From assembly GCA_022846095.1 (NCBI GenBank), contig AP025583.1, positions 1,736,001 to 1,800,000 on the forward strand: a stretch of 64,000 nt of DNA, read 5' to 3'. This document shows, in pieces, positions 56,750-63,720 of the stretch. Numbering within the stretch: position 1 is the first letter of the stretch; each line of letters opens with the position of its first letter. This DNA comes from Oscillospiraceae bacterium (GTDB taxonomy: Bacteria > Bacillota > Clostridia > Oscillospirales > Oscillospiraceae). The notes under the pieces were generated by a model, which was given only the letters and a program-made list of their open reading frames with translations, made no database searches and was not told where the DNA came from. The position numbers and the translations under genes were made by a program.

Positions 56750-57193
56750 TCAGGTGATGTTGCCGTTTTTGTCGCAGGTGAGGGTGAGGCTCACGTCCTC
56801 GGACGCGCCGCCGGGGCCTTTGAAGGTGGCGTCGCCGTAGACTGTTGAACCGGAAGCGGTTTCGTCGTGGCTGGAGAGAGACCAACCACTCAAATAAATT
56901 GAGTAAGAAGCAGAGGCAGAAGTCGCACGGCTGGTTTTTGTGTCATAGAAAAACTCTCCATTTAAGGTGTAGGTAAACGCCTTAATATTACTTGAGTTCC
57001 AATAGGTATAGCTTTTACTGCCGCTTTTTGTCGAACGTGCAAGGGATACAAGCGTAACAATTTCGGCGTGAGAGCCATCTTCAAACCAAATTATTTGGGT
57101 GGCTTTTGTTGTAGATACTTCCGCCGCCAGGGTGGGAAGGCACATACTAAGGCAGAACAGAAGTGTCAGTATCGCTGTCAGTCGCTTCTTCAT
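56750..57193 (-). CDS. Secreted hypothetical protein, last gene of the PadR operon
   Basis: The start is ATG 57193, nine bases after GGGGGA; ATG 57199 is too close to that site. It has 147 residues. MKKRLTAILTLLFCLSMCLP is a signal peptide, with cleavage likely after TLAA. The mature protein is Ser/Thr/Tyr-rich (SKSYTYWNSSNIKAFTYTLN, then SYSIYLSGWSLSS) and looks all-beta. Its composition and base content differ from the GC-rich housekeeping genes (many AT-ending codons), suggesting acquisition. It begins inside the 3' end of the preceding gene (47-base overlap), so they are co-translated. Function unknown. Confidence 0.72.
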   Translation of the reverse strand: MKKRLTAILTLLFCLSMCLPTLAAEVSTTKATQIIWFEDGSHAEIVTLVSLARSTKSGSKSYTYWNSSNIKAFTYTLNGEFFYDTKTSRATSASASYSIYLSGWSLSSHDETASGSTVYGDATFKGPGGASEDVSLTLTCDKNGNIT

Positions 57194-57617
57194 TGACATC
57201 AATCCCCCATTCCTCGTGAAAAATTGCATCAGGATCGGGTGTTGTAGATGGCCTTGGGCCATCCTTATAGATTGTGGTCACGATTTCAACCCGCCCGCCC
57301 TTGGTCTTTTTCATATACACGCCAAAGACGCACGAGGCCACAGCCACCAGCACCAGCGCCGCCGCCAGGCCGCGCCGCATCCAGGTTCGGCGTGTGCGGG
57401 CGCGGTACAGCTCCGCCTCCGGGCACGTGCCCAGCATATCCGCCGCCAGCGCCTCCGGCGGGCCGAACGCCGCGGACAGGTCGGCGTCCGGGGCCTCCTC
57501 CAGCAGATCGTCCGTCATCTGCTCCAGCCGCCGAATCAGCCGCGCGCGGCTGTCCCTGCCGCAGACAAGGCGGCGCCTCACCGCGCGCAGGTAGGCTTTG
57601 GCCGCTTCATTCCTCAC
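57147..57617 (-). CDS. Membrane protein with HAAS-like N-terminal domain
   Basis: The start is GTG 57617 behind GGAGGGAG, overlapping padR by 11 bases. It has 156 residues. The N-terminal cytoplasmic part (AAKAYLRAVRRRLVCGRDSR then ARLIRRLEQMTDDLLEEAPD and AAFGPPEALAADML, 4-72) has the pattern of HAAS/DUF1700-type domains. Such domains usually follow a PadR regulator and transmit signals to it. One TM helix (RRGLAAALVLVAVASCVFGV, about 86-105) follows. The external tail is short and acidic (EEWGIDVNEEATDSDTD). With PadR it likely forms a membrane-linked control pair. Confidence 0.75.
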   Translation of the reverse strand: MRNEAAKAYLRAVRRRLVCGRDSRARLIRRLEQMTDDLLEEAPDADLSAAFGPPEALAADMLGTCPEAELYRARTRRTWMRRGLAAALVLVAVASCVFGVYMKKTKGGRVEIVTTIYKDGPRPSTTPDPDAIFHEEWGIDVNEEATDSDTDTSVLP

Positions 57618-58020
57618 CGCGTTCTCCCTCCTCCGGCGCCAGAAACCGCTCCACACCGCCGATGCACCGGCGGTACACGCACAGCAGCTCGTCCAGGTAC
57701 TGCCGCCCCGCGTCCGTGATGCGGAAATACTGCCGCTTGCGCCCGTCAGGCGCAATGTTTTTGCCCGATTCGTAGATATAGCCGTAACCGGTCAGACGGT
57801 AGAGAAGGGCATACGGGAAAACGATATTGAGCGCCCCGCCGCTGCGCACTGAAATTGCCTCCGTAATCTCGCTTACGGGGCAGTCTCTTTCACTCAGCAG
57901 ACGCAGCACCAGCATCTCGAAGAGGGCCTTTTTCAGGTTCTCTTCCATACCGGCGGCAGAGCCGCTTCTTCCATTTTTACCGGCCGGCGTCCCGGTCCCG
58001 CTGCGCACTTCTTCTTCCAC
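57607..58020 (-). CDS. PadR-family transcriptional regulator
   Basis: The winged-helix core begins MEENLKKALFEMLVLRLLSE and continues DCPVSEITEAISVRSGGALN with YALLYRLTGYGYI and DGRKRQYFRITDAGRQYLDE, a standard PadR domain. The start is uncertain. I take GTG 58020, which has AAGGGG seven bases upstream (137 residues). ATG 57948 would give 113 residues, a more typical PadR length, but has a poor ribosome site; ATG 58053 is also possible. It is the first gene of a three-gene reverse-strand operon, divergent from the secreted-protein cassette at 58217. It may control both sides. Confidence 0.88.
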   Translation of the reverse strand: MEEEVRSGTGTPAGKNGRSGSAAGMEENLKKALFEMLVLRLLSERDCPVSEITEAISVRSGGALNIVFPYALLYRLTGYGYIYESGKNIAPDGRKRQYFRITDAGRQYLDELLCVYRRCIGGVERFLAPEEGERGEE

Positions 58021-58118
58021 GTGGAAACCCCTTAACGATTTCTTTAACGTCATTATACACCCACTTCTTATAAAAGACAAGGATTATTTTTAAAAAGAAT
58101 TTTTTCATTGATAAATAT

Positions 58119-58147
58119 AGAATACAAGAGTATACTGCGTTTGTCAA
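58119..58147 (-). promoter_or_regulatory. Promoter of the PadR operon
   Basis: Reverse strand TTGACA (58147-58142), a 17-base spacer and TATTCT (58124-58119). Its -35 overlaps the left end of the repeated leader at 58144. Confidence 0.75.
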
Positions 58148-58210
58148 GAGAAAGGAAGAGATACCGATGGGCCGTTGAAAAGGGAAGTATCCGCCTTCGA
58201 CTGAAAGGAG
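58144..58210 (+). repeat. Repeated leader, copy 1
   Basis: TCAAGAG, a short variable part, then a 47-base block from 58164 (ATGGGCCGTTGAAAA, GGAAGTA, CCGCCTTCGA) ending in GAAAGGAG, the ribosome site of the 58217 gene. It matches 60081-60143 with five substitutions in the 47-base block. Confidence 0.75.
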
Positions 58211-58216
58211 AACATC

Positions 58217-58732
58217 ATGAAAGTCAAAAGATCTTTATCTGCGATTTTGGCAGTGGTTATGTTAGTAGCTGTTATGTGTAGCGGCGCCTCAGCGGCTACG
58301 CTGTCGGCCCCTACATATCGTCTGGATCCCAATTATCAGCCGGAGCGCTTTGGCGGTATAATTCCGGCAGAAGTTATGCGCGCAACCAATGCACTGGATC
58401 CTGATAAAGAGTGCAATATGCCCTACAATAATGGATCTGGGACAACGGGTGAAGTAGCGTTTTCATTTACAACTGGTGCCAATGACACTACGATTAAGTG
58501 GGAAATCGACTGGGATAAAAGGGAAGTTGACGATGTCTACTATTGGCAGATCTGGCGAGTAAATGGCGCTGGGATTCCTGACTCGAAAGTTGGCACAGAG
58601 CGTCAAAGCTCCTTTAATGCAGGTGTGCTCTATGAGAACCTGATCGGGAATACAAGTTATTACGTTAAGGTCAGCTCCAAGAATGTTCCTACGCGTGGTG
58701 CATCCTGCCTTTATGACTTTGAGTTGAGTTAA
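58217..58732 (+). CDS. Secreted hypothetical protein, cassette 1
   Basis: 171 residues. MKVKRSLSAILAVVMLVAVM with cleavage after ASA is a signal peptide. The mature protein shows YRLDPNYQPERFGGIIPAEV, a Gly/Thr-rich middle and SYYVKVSSKNVPTRGASCLY at the end; only two Cys (CNMPY and SCLY) might pair. All-beta in appearance (AFSFTTGANDTTIKWEIDW). AT-richer than the chromosome around it. Not recognised. The leader and terminator are shared with the cassettes that follow. Confidence 0.7.
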   Translation: MKVKRSLSAILAVVMLVAVMCSGASAATLSAPTYRLDPNYQPERFGGIIPAEVMRATNALDPDKECNMPYNNGSGTTGEVAFSFTTGANDTTIKWEIDWDKREVDDVYYWQIWRVNGAGIPDSKVGTERQSSFNAGVLYENLIGNTSYYVKVSSKNVPTRGASCLYDFELS

Positions 58733-58765
58733 GTAACACGTAAAAACGGTCCTTTTAGAAAGGGA

Positions 58766-58789
58766 GGCCGGGGCACCGCCGCCCCGGCC
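58766..58789 (+). terminator. Repeated terminator, copy 1
   Basis: GGCCGGGGC-ACCGCC-GCCCCGGCC (58766-58789), followed by CTTCTTT. The 24-base core is identical at 60590-60613 and has one change at 60000-60023. Confidence 0.88.
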
Positions 58790-58922
58790 CTTCTTTCAAA
58801 ATAAAATGCGAAACTTGTCGAACTGCTGTCATCTTTCTGATTGTTGAGGCGTTATAGAGGTAGAGGCCCCACCCGGCGTACCCGTCCGGGACGGCTTTCC
58901 GGGAAAGGAGAGGTGAACCCAT

Positions 58923-59987
58923 ATGAAAAAAATGATAACTGCGTTTCTGGCGGCGGCTCTTCTCTGCGCCTGCGCCGTCCCGGCGGGGGCGCTGGCGGGA
59001 GAGACAGCGCACACCACCATCCACGTGGATTCTGCGCGCGACTATGATAAGTGGGGTATCCTCATTTCCGTGGAAAATGTCTCTTGGGCCGCGTTCCTGG
59101 ACGGCCAGGGACGGCAGCGCCTGCCCATGGTCTATGAAGGGTCAGTCTACATCCCACTGCGGACGGCGGGGGAGTGGATGGGGGCCGAGGTGGCCTGGGA
59201 TCAGGCGAACCAGACGGTTACACTGACCAGCGGCGGGGAACCGTCCTATCTGGACATGTTTACCCCGGAGGGCCAGCCGCCCATGACGGAGGAGGAGGAC
59301 GCGGTGTTCCTCCGGGAGGCCCAGGGGGGCGCGGAGGCCGAGCTTCGGCCCGACATCAGGATTGTACTGGACGGAGTGGAGCAAAACTTGACCAACGCGC
59401 GGGGGGAGCCGGTATACCCCCTGGTGATCCGGGAGTGTGTCTATCTGCCCGTACGGAATGTGGGGGAGTTGTGTGGCAAAGAGGTGTTATGGTTTAGGGA
59501 ATCCGGCGACGCGCCGGGGGAGACCCTGTCTAACCGAATCTATGTCTACAGCCCCATGACCCCGGAGCAGCAAACGGCGGCGGCAGACTATTTCGCCCAG
59601 TGCGCGGAGAAATACGCCGGGATTCAGCAGGCGCTTAACGAGCTGACCGTGGCGCAGGACTTGACGGAGGAGACGTTCCGGGGACGGCTGGAGGATCTCA
59701 AAGCGCAGGTGCTGGAGCTGCGGAATTTGTCCTGGCCCGGCGTGCCCGTTCTGGAGTTTGATTGCAACGCCGTGCGTCACAACTGTGGCCGTATTCTGGA
59801 TGACGATATTGCCCCCTACCTGAACCCCGAGACAGGTCTGAGACCTGATTTCATAGATGCCACATGGCAGGAGCACCGGGATAGCTTTGTCAGCGCCACA
59901 AAGGGCGGGGACGGTATGCGGCTGCTCGGTAACGCGATTTCCCAGAGCACACGGCTCGTGGACGCGCTGATTGCAAATCAAAATTAG
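58923..59987 (+). CDS. Exported copper-amine-oxidase-N-like domain protein, cassette 2
   Basis: 354 residues behind GAAAGGAGAGG. Signal peptide MKKMITAFLAAALLCACAVP with AGALAGE cleavage. The region after it contains two stalk-like copies of the copper amine oxidase N-terminal (Cu_amine_oxidN1) fold. One has VYIPLRTAGEWMGAEVAWDQ with ANQTVTL (about 77-103), the other VIRECVYLPVRNVGELCGKE (about 170-189). This fold is used in Firmicutes for surface proteins and binds wall or protein partners; it is not an oxidase. The C-terminal 150 residues are helical (PEQQTAAADYFAQCAEKYAG). No anchor is seen. GC content is close to the chromosome, unlike cassettes 1 and 3. Confidence 0.8.
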   Translation: MKKMITAFLAAALLCACAVPAGALAGETAHTTIHVDSARDYDKWGILISVENVSWAAFLDGQGRQRLPMVYEGSVYIPLRTAGEWMGAEVAWDQANQTVTLTSGGEPSYLDMFTPEGQPPMTEEEDAVFLREAQGGAEAELRPDIRIVLDGVEQNLTNARGEPVYPLVIRECVYLPVRNVGELCGKEVLWFRESGDAPGETLSNRIYVYSPMTPEQQTAAADYFAQCAEKYAGIQQALNELTVAQDLTEETFRGRLEDLKAQVLELRNLSWPGVPVLEFDCNAVRHNCGRILDDDIAPYLNPETGLRPDFIDATWQEHRDSFVSATKGGDGMRLLGNAISQSTRLVDALIANQN

Positions 59988-59994
59988 AGCTGAA

Positions 59995-60028
59995 CAGGGG
60001 GCCGGGGCACCGCCGCCTCGGCCCCCTG
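59995..60028 (+). terminator. Repeated terminator, copy 2
   Basis: An extended 14-bp stem (59995-60008 with 60015-60028) around the same GGCCGGGGC-ACCGCC core, with one C to T change on the right arm kept paired as G-T. Confidence 0.85.
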
Positions 60029-60080
60029 TTCAAAAGAAAATGCGGCAGACAAGGGGACGATTCTTCTGTCCCTTCGTCTT

Positions 60081-60143
60081 TCAAGAGGGGGAGGTGCCAA
60101 TGGGCCGTTGAAAAAGGAAGTACCCGCCTTCGATCGAAAGGAG
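60081..60143 (+). repeat. Repeated leader, copy 2
   Basis: Second copy of the leader at 58144-58210: TCAAGAG, then ATGGGCCGTTGAAAA, GGAAGTA, CCGCCTTCGA and GAAAGGAG, the ribosome site of the 60153 gene. Confidence 0.75.
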
Positions 60144-60152
60144 TTTAGGCAA

Positions 60153-60530
60153 ATGAAAACGATGGTACGCGCAGCCACCGCTGTAGTTGCTTGTTTCCTC
60201 TTTGTAGTGTGCTTTGCCTCCGCAATGAGTCCAGCCCCGGAATGCAAGAGTGATTATGAGCCGGAAAAGTATGAGATCGCAGAAGAAATGGCCGGAACTC
60301 CCAACACAGATGAGCGTGAACCGAGGTATGAAGTTTGTGCTTGTGGTGGGAGATTGGAAACGCGAAAAATCAGTGAAACCGGTTATATAAAAGGTAGTCC
60401 GGCCATTTGTTCTCATGGTCTGGCTGGATTCAAGTATACCAATACGATTACCTATGTGACAGAGTGTGTTCGTTGCCACACTGGAACATCATTCACTCGG
60501 GAAGTAACAGAGATCCGTTGTGCGCACTGA
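60153..60530 (+). CDS. Secreted Cys-rich hypothetical protein, cassette 3
   Basis: The start is ATG 60153, nine bases after GAAAGGAG; an upstream in-frame ATG lies in the repeated leader. It has 125 residues. Signal peptide MKTMVRAATAVVACFLFVVC with AMS/PAP cleavage. The mature part starts CKSDYEPEKYEIAEEM, which recalls PNYQPERFGGIIPAEV of cassette 1. Then come the Cys motifs VCACGGRLE, AICSHG and TECVRCHTGTS, ending IRCAH. Four to six of these Cys/His residues could bind zinc (CxCGG...CxxCH) or form disulphides. AT-rich. Not recognised. Confidence 0.72.
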   Translation: MKTMVRAATAVVACFLFVVCFASAMSPAPECKSDYEPEKYEIAEEMAGTPNTDEREPRYEVCACGGRLETRKISETGYIKGSPAICSHGLAGFKYTNTITYVTECVRCHTGTSFTREVTEIRCAH

Positions 60531-60589
60531 CTCAACACCCGAAGACGATATTTGTTAACGAACGCATAAGAGTAATATATTTGCACAGA

Positions 60590-60613
60590 GGCCGGGGCAC
60601 CGCCGCCCCGGCC
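60590..60613 (+). terminator. Repeated terminator, copy 3
   Basis: The same 24-base core as copy 1 without a change, followed by CTCCCTTT. Confidence 0.88.
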
Positions 60614-60626
60614 CTCCCTTTAAGAT

Positions 60627-60845
60627 GAAATGCGAAATTTGTCGAAGCGCGGCCCGGCACATAAAAAATTTTTCTGAATCGTGTCACAATTTGGTCTCCC
60701 AAAACGTTATTTAGATAAAAGCCGGAACCAGTCCCTGCGCTTCCACCGGGGACGGCTTGAAAAACAAAAAAGGGGGGAGGACGGCAACAAGTGAACAGAC
60801 GGGACAATGCCGGGGGACGGAGGAGGCCGTCCTCCGGCATTTCCT
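60627..60845 (+). other. Cassette-like remnant without a gene
   Basis: It begins with AAATGCGAAATTTGTCGAA (60628-60646), nearly the same as 58804-58822 upstream of cassette 2. It continues with CGTTAT...AGCC and GGGGACGGCTT (60747-60757 region), again like the cassette 2 leader. It has a GGGGGGAGG ribosome-like site, then runs straight into a 15-bp hairpin (60806-60820 with 60827-60841). No credible reading frame remains. I read it as a cassette that lost its gene, or a short RNA. The gap 60531-60970 holds only this, terminator copy 3 and the next promoter. Confidence 0.45.
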
Positions 60846-60903
60846 TTGTTACCTTGATGAACCGCGCGCCCCCGCGTCCTGCAAAACACGTAAGTTCTCA
60901 CAA

Positions 60904-60931
60904 TTGAATTTTGCCGCGGCTGCTCTATAAT
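60904..60931 (+). promoter_or_regulatory. Promoter of the MATE gene
   Basis: TTGAAT (60904-60909), a 16-base spacer and consensus TATAAT (60926-60931). Confidence 0.75.
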
Positions 60932-60970
60932 GAATTGAATTCATTCTGCAAGTGAAAGCAAGGTGCCCCT

Positions 60971-62347
60971 ATGCCAAGAGCAGCCGCCCTACCCGCCGCC
61001 CGCGCCCGGTTGAAGCCCCGCGGGCAGAACAACATCCTGTCCCTGACCTGGCCCATCTTTATCGAGCTGCTGCTCCAGATGCTGGTGGGCAACGCCGACC
61101 AGATCATGGTGGGCTGGCGCGACCCCAACGGCGTGGGGGCCATCGGCAACGCCAACCAGATCACCAATCTGCTGCTGCTGGTCTTTTCGGTGGTGTGCAC
61201 CGCCTCCATGATCCTTATCTCCCAATACCTGGGGGCGGAGGACACGAGGCGGGTGAACGAGACGTACACCGTGTCCCTGGTGATGAACCTGATCTTCGGC
61301 CTCGCCGTCTCCGTGGTGCTCATATTCGGCTGCGGGCCCATCTTCCGCCTGATGGGGGTGCACGCGGATATTTTTGAAAAAACCTGCCTCTACATGCGTA
61401 TTATCGGCTGCGGCATGGTTTTTCAGGCCGTTTACCTCACGTTCACGGCCTTTTTCCGCAGCAGCCAGATGATGAAGGAGACCATGATTATCTCGGTGGT
61501 CATGAACGTGTTGAACATCGGCGGCAACGCCGTGCTCATCAACGGGGCCTTCGGCCTGCCCGCCCTGGGCGTGGCGGGGGCGGCGGTGTCCAGCGGGGTG
61601 TCCCGCGTGATTGGCGTCGCCATCATCAGCACGCTGTTTTTCAAGCGCTTCGGAAAGGTCGTCGCGGCAAAGTATCTGCGCCCCTTCCCCTGGGGGCAGC
61701 TCAAGCGCCTGATGCGCATCGGTGTGCCCACCGGCGGGGAGTCCCTGTCCTACAACATGTCCCAGATCTCCATCCAGACGATCTGCAACCTTTTCGCGGC
61801 CTACGTGGTCAACACCCGCGTGTACGCCAACATGTTCGCCAACGTGACCTATATGCTGGGCTCCGCACTCTCCCAGGCCGGGCAGGTGGTGGTGGCCCGG
61901 CTGATGGGGGCCGGGGACATCGGCGGCACCGACCGCACCGTCAAATACACCCTGCGCGCCTCGGTGCTGGCCTCGCTGCCCGTGTCCATCCTGCTGTGTA
62001 TCGCGGCCGCGCCGGTGTATGGCCTGTTCACCAAAGATCCCGAGGTCATCGCGCTGGCCAGGCTCATCATGCTCATCGAAATCCCGCTGGAGCTGGGCCG
62101 GGCGGTGAACATGGTCATGTGCCGGGCCCTCCAGGCCTGCGGCGACATCCGCTTCCCCATCGTCATCTGCGTCATCGACGCGTGGCTGGTGGCGGTGGGC
62201 GGGGGCTACCTGCTGGGCGTGGTGTGCGGCTGGGGGCTGGCCGGGCTCTGGGCCGCCATGGCCGCCGACGAGTGCATCCGGGCGGTGCTCTTCCTCTGGC
62301 GCTGGCACAGCCGCGCCTGGACGGGCAAGCACCTGCTGTCCGTATAA
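60971..62347 (+). CDS. MATE-family multidrug/sodium antiporter
   Basis: 458 residues, twelve TM helices in two homologous halves, in the cytoplasmic membrane. The N-half has LTWPIFIELLLQMLVGNADQ with IMVGWRDPNGVGAIGNANQI, the NorM/DinF-like first helices. The C-half has RIGVPTGGESLSYNMSQISI (about 245-264). The basic N-terminus (RARLKPRGQNN) is cytoplasmic. Exporters of this family drive out cationic drugs or metabolites with Na+ or H+. Ribosome site AAGGTG before ATG 60971. Monocistronic. Confidence 0.94.
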   Translation: MPRAAALPAARARLKPRGQNNILSLTWPIFIELLLQMLVGNADQIMVGWRDPNGVGAIGNANQITNLLLLVFSVVCTASMILISQYLGAEDTRRVNETYTVSLVMNLIFGLAVSVVLIFGCGPIFRLMGVHADIFEKTCLYMRIIGCGMVFQAVYLTFTAFFRSSQMMKETMIISVVMNVLNIGGNAVLINGAFGLPALGVAGAAVSSGVSRVIGVAIISTLFFKRFGKVVAAKYLRPFPWGQLKRLMRIGVPTGGESLSYNMSQISIQTICNLFAAYVVNTRVYANMFANVTYMLGSALSQAGQVVVARLMGAGDIGGTDRTVKYTLRASVLASLPVSILLCIAAAPVYGLFTKDPEVIALARLIMLIEIPLELGRAVNMVMCRALQACGDIRFPIVICVIDAWLVAVGGGYLLGVVCGWGLAGLWAAMAADECIRAVLFLWRWHSRAWTGKHLLSV

Positions 62348-62350
62348 CGA

Positions 62351-62387
62351 AAAACACCCCCGCTTTTTCAAAAAGCGGGGGTGTTTT
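62351..62387. terminator. Bidirectional terminator
   Basis: An 18-bp perfect stem AAAACACCCCCGCTTTTT (62351-62368 with 62370-62387), one-base loop on paper. It serves the MATE gene on + and the TauE gene on -. Confidence 0.92.
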
Positions 62388-62391
62388 TTGC

Positions 62392-63162
62392 CTAAAAGAC
62401 GTATTTGACCAAAATCATGGCCAGGCCCAGCACCGCCAGGACCACGCCCGTGATGCGGTTGAGGAGCACGGGGTCGGCCTTGTTGGCGAATACCGCGGCC
62501 ACCCTGGCGCCCACCAGTGTGGAGATGACGCACACCGCCAGGGCCAGCGGGTCGGGGAAGCCGCCGATTGCCATATGGGAGGCCGCGCCGGTAAAGGCGG
62601 TGAAGGTCATGATGAACACGCTGGTGCCCACGGCGGTCTTTAGCTCGTACCCCAGCACGCTGGTGAGCAGCAGGAGCATCATCATGCCGCCGCCCGCGCC
62701 GATGAACCCGCAGATAAAGCCCACCACGATGCCGCAGAGCACGGACTGGACCGCTTTTTTCGCCATGCTCTTGTCCTCCTGGCTGGACTTTGTGGCCAGC
62801 ACGGGGCGGACAATGAATTTGACGCCCAGCAGGAAGGTCATCACCACCGAGAAGCCGCCCATGGTGGCGTTGGGCAGCAGGGAGGCCACGTAGCTGCCCA
62901 CCAGGGTAAAGACCAGCACGGTAAAGAGCATGATCAGCCCGTTTTTAATGTCCAGATTCTTGTTTTTCCCGTAGGTGTAGGCCGACACGCCGGAGGCCAG
63001 CACGTCGGAGGCCAGGGAGACCCCCACCGCCTGGTAGGCCGGGAAGCCCAGAAAGGTGATGAGCATGGGGGAGATGACCGCCGCCGCGGACAGGCCCGCC
63101 AGCCCGGTGCCGATGCCGGCCCCCAGGCCGGCGATGATATACACAATGAGCTTGAGCGCCAT
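62392..63162 (-). CDS. TauE/SafE family sulfonate/sulfite exporter-like permease
   Basis: 256 residues with eight TM helices in two repeats. Each repeat starts with the family's Gly-rich motif: AGLGAGIGTGLAGLSAAAVI (about 11-30) and GFICGFIGAGGGMMMLLLLT (about 148-167). Relatives export sulfite, sulfoacetate or sulfur compounds, but many are unassigned. It starts four bases after the MarR gene stop and is in its operon, so it is likely induced by the MarR ligand. Confidence 0.9.
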   Translation of the reverse strand: MALKLIVYIIAGLGAGIGTGLAGLSAAAVISPMLITFLGFPAYQAVGVSLASDVLASGVSAYTYGKNKNLDIKNGLIMLFTVLVFTLVGSYVASLLPNATMGGFSVVMTFLLGVKFIVRPVLATKSSQEDKSMAKKAVQSVLCGIVVGFICGFIGAGGGMMMLLLLTSVLGYELKTAVGTSVFIMTFTAFTGAASHMAIGGFPDPLALAVCVISTLVGARVAAVFANKADPVLLNRITGVVLAVLGLAMILVKYVF

Positions 63163-63166
63163 ACCG

Positions 63167-63592
63167 TTACCTCCGTAAATTGTCCGCTATTTTTGCCAGA
63201 ATCCCGCCCAGCATGGCCCGCTCCTCGTCGGTCACGCCGTCGTAGAGCCGGGCCAGGAACTGCGCCTGCACCTGCCGGGCGGCCTCCACGGCCTCGCCGG
63301 CCGCGGGGAGCAGGCGCAGGTGGATACAGCGCCGGTCCCGGGGGTCCTGCGTCCCCTCCAGCCAGCCCCGCCGGGTGAGGGCGTCCACCGACTTGCAAAC
63401 GTGGGACTTGGACAGCCCGCGCAGCTCCACCACGTCCCGGGCCGTGTCGTAGCCGGGGTTGTTGGCCAGGAAGAGGAGCACGTCGATCTCGTTGCGCGTC
63501 AGGCCGTAGGCCGCCTCCACGTCCCGGCACAGCGCGCCGTAGCGGTGCTTGAGCTGCTGGCCCAGGAGGAGCAGGGAGGTGGGGTTCGCCAT
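63167..63592 (-). CDS. MarR-family transcriptional regulator
   Basis: 141 residues. The winged helix is visible at about 30-100: YGLTRNEIDVLLFLANNPGY, TARDVVELRGLSKSHVCKSV, DALTRRGWLEGTQDPRDRRC, the last being the wing (DPRDRR, the MarR signature). N- and C-terminal helices form the dimer. It lies in front of the TauE gene with a palindrome in its own promoter, so it most probably represses itself and the exporter. The ligand is unknown. Confidence 0.94.
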   Translation of the reverse strand: MANPTSLLLLGQQLKHRYGALCRDVEAAYGLTRNEIDVLLFLANNPGYDTARDVVELRGLSKSHVCKSVDALTRRGWLEGTQDPRDRRCIHLRLLPAAGEAVEAARQVQAQFLARLYDGVTDEERAMLGGILAKIADNLRR

Positions 63593-63623
63593 CGGCAGCT
63601 CTCCAATCGTTCAAAAATATACG

Positions 63624-63666
63624 GTTCAATAATGAACTATTATAGCGCGAAAAAAGGAAAAGTCAA
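63624..63666 (-). promoter_or_regulatory. Promoter and operator of the marR-tauE operon
   Basis: Reverse strand TTGACT (63666-63661), a 16-base spacer and TATAAT (63644-63639). Directly after the -10, over the expected start of transcription, lies the palindrome GTTCA-ATAA-TGAAC (63624-63637). A further GTTCA half-site is at 63609-63613. The layout fits repression by the MarR protein. Confidence 0.7.
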
Positions 63667-63691
63667 GGGGAACATTTACGCCCGTTTGTGT

Positions 63692-63697
63692 TATAAT
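63692..63697 (+). promoter_or_regulatory. -10 element of the patatin-like gene
   Basis: Consensus TATAAT, 23 bases before the start codon. No good -35 is seen. It is divergent from the marR promoter, so the same operator might affect it. Confidence 0.5.
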
Positions 63698-63720
63698 GGA
63701 CGGCGTAAGGAGTGGTTAGC

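Noticed and set aside
60791-60907. A 38-codon frame from GTG 60791 with a GGGGGGAGG site.
   Set aside because: It runs through a 15-bp terminator-like hairpin and the next promoter; the product is Arg/Pro-rich without a pattern.
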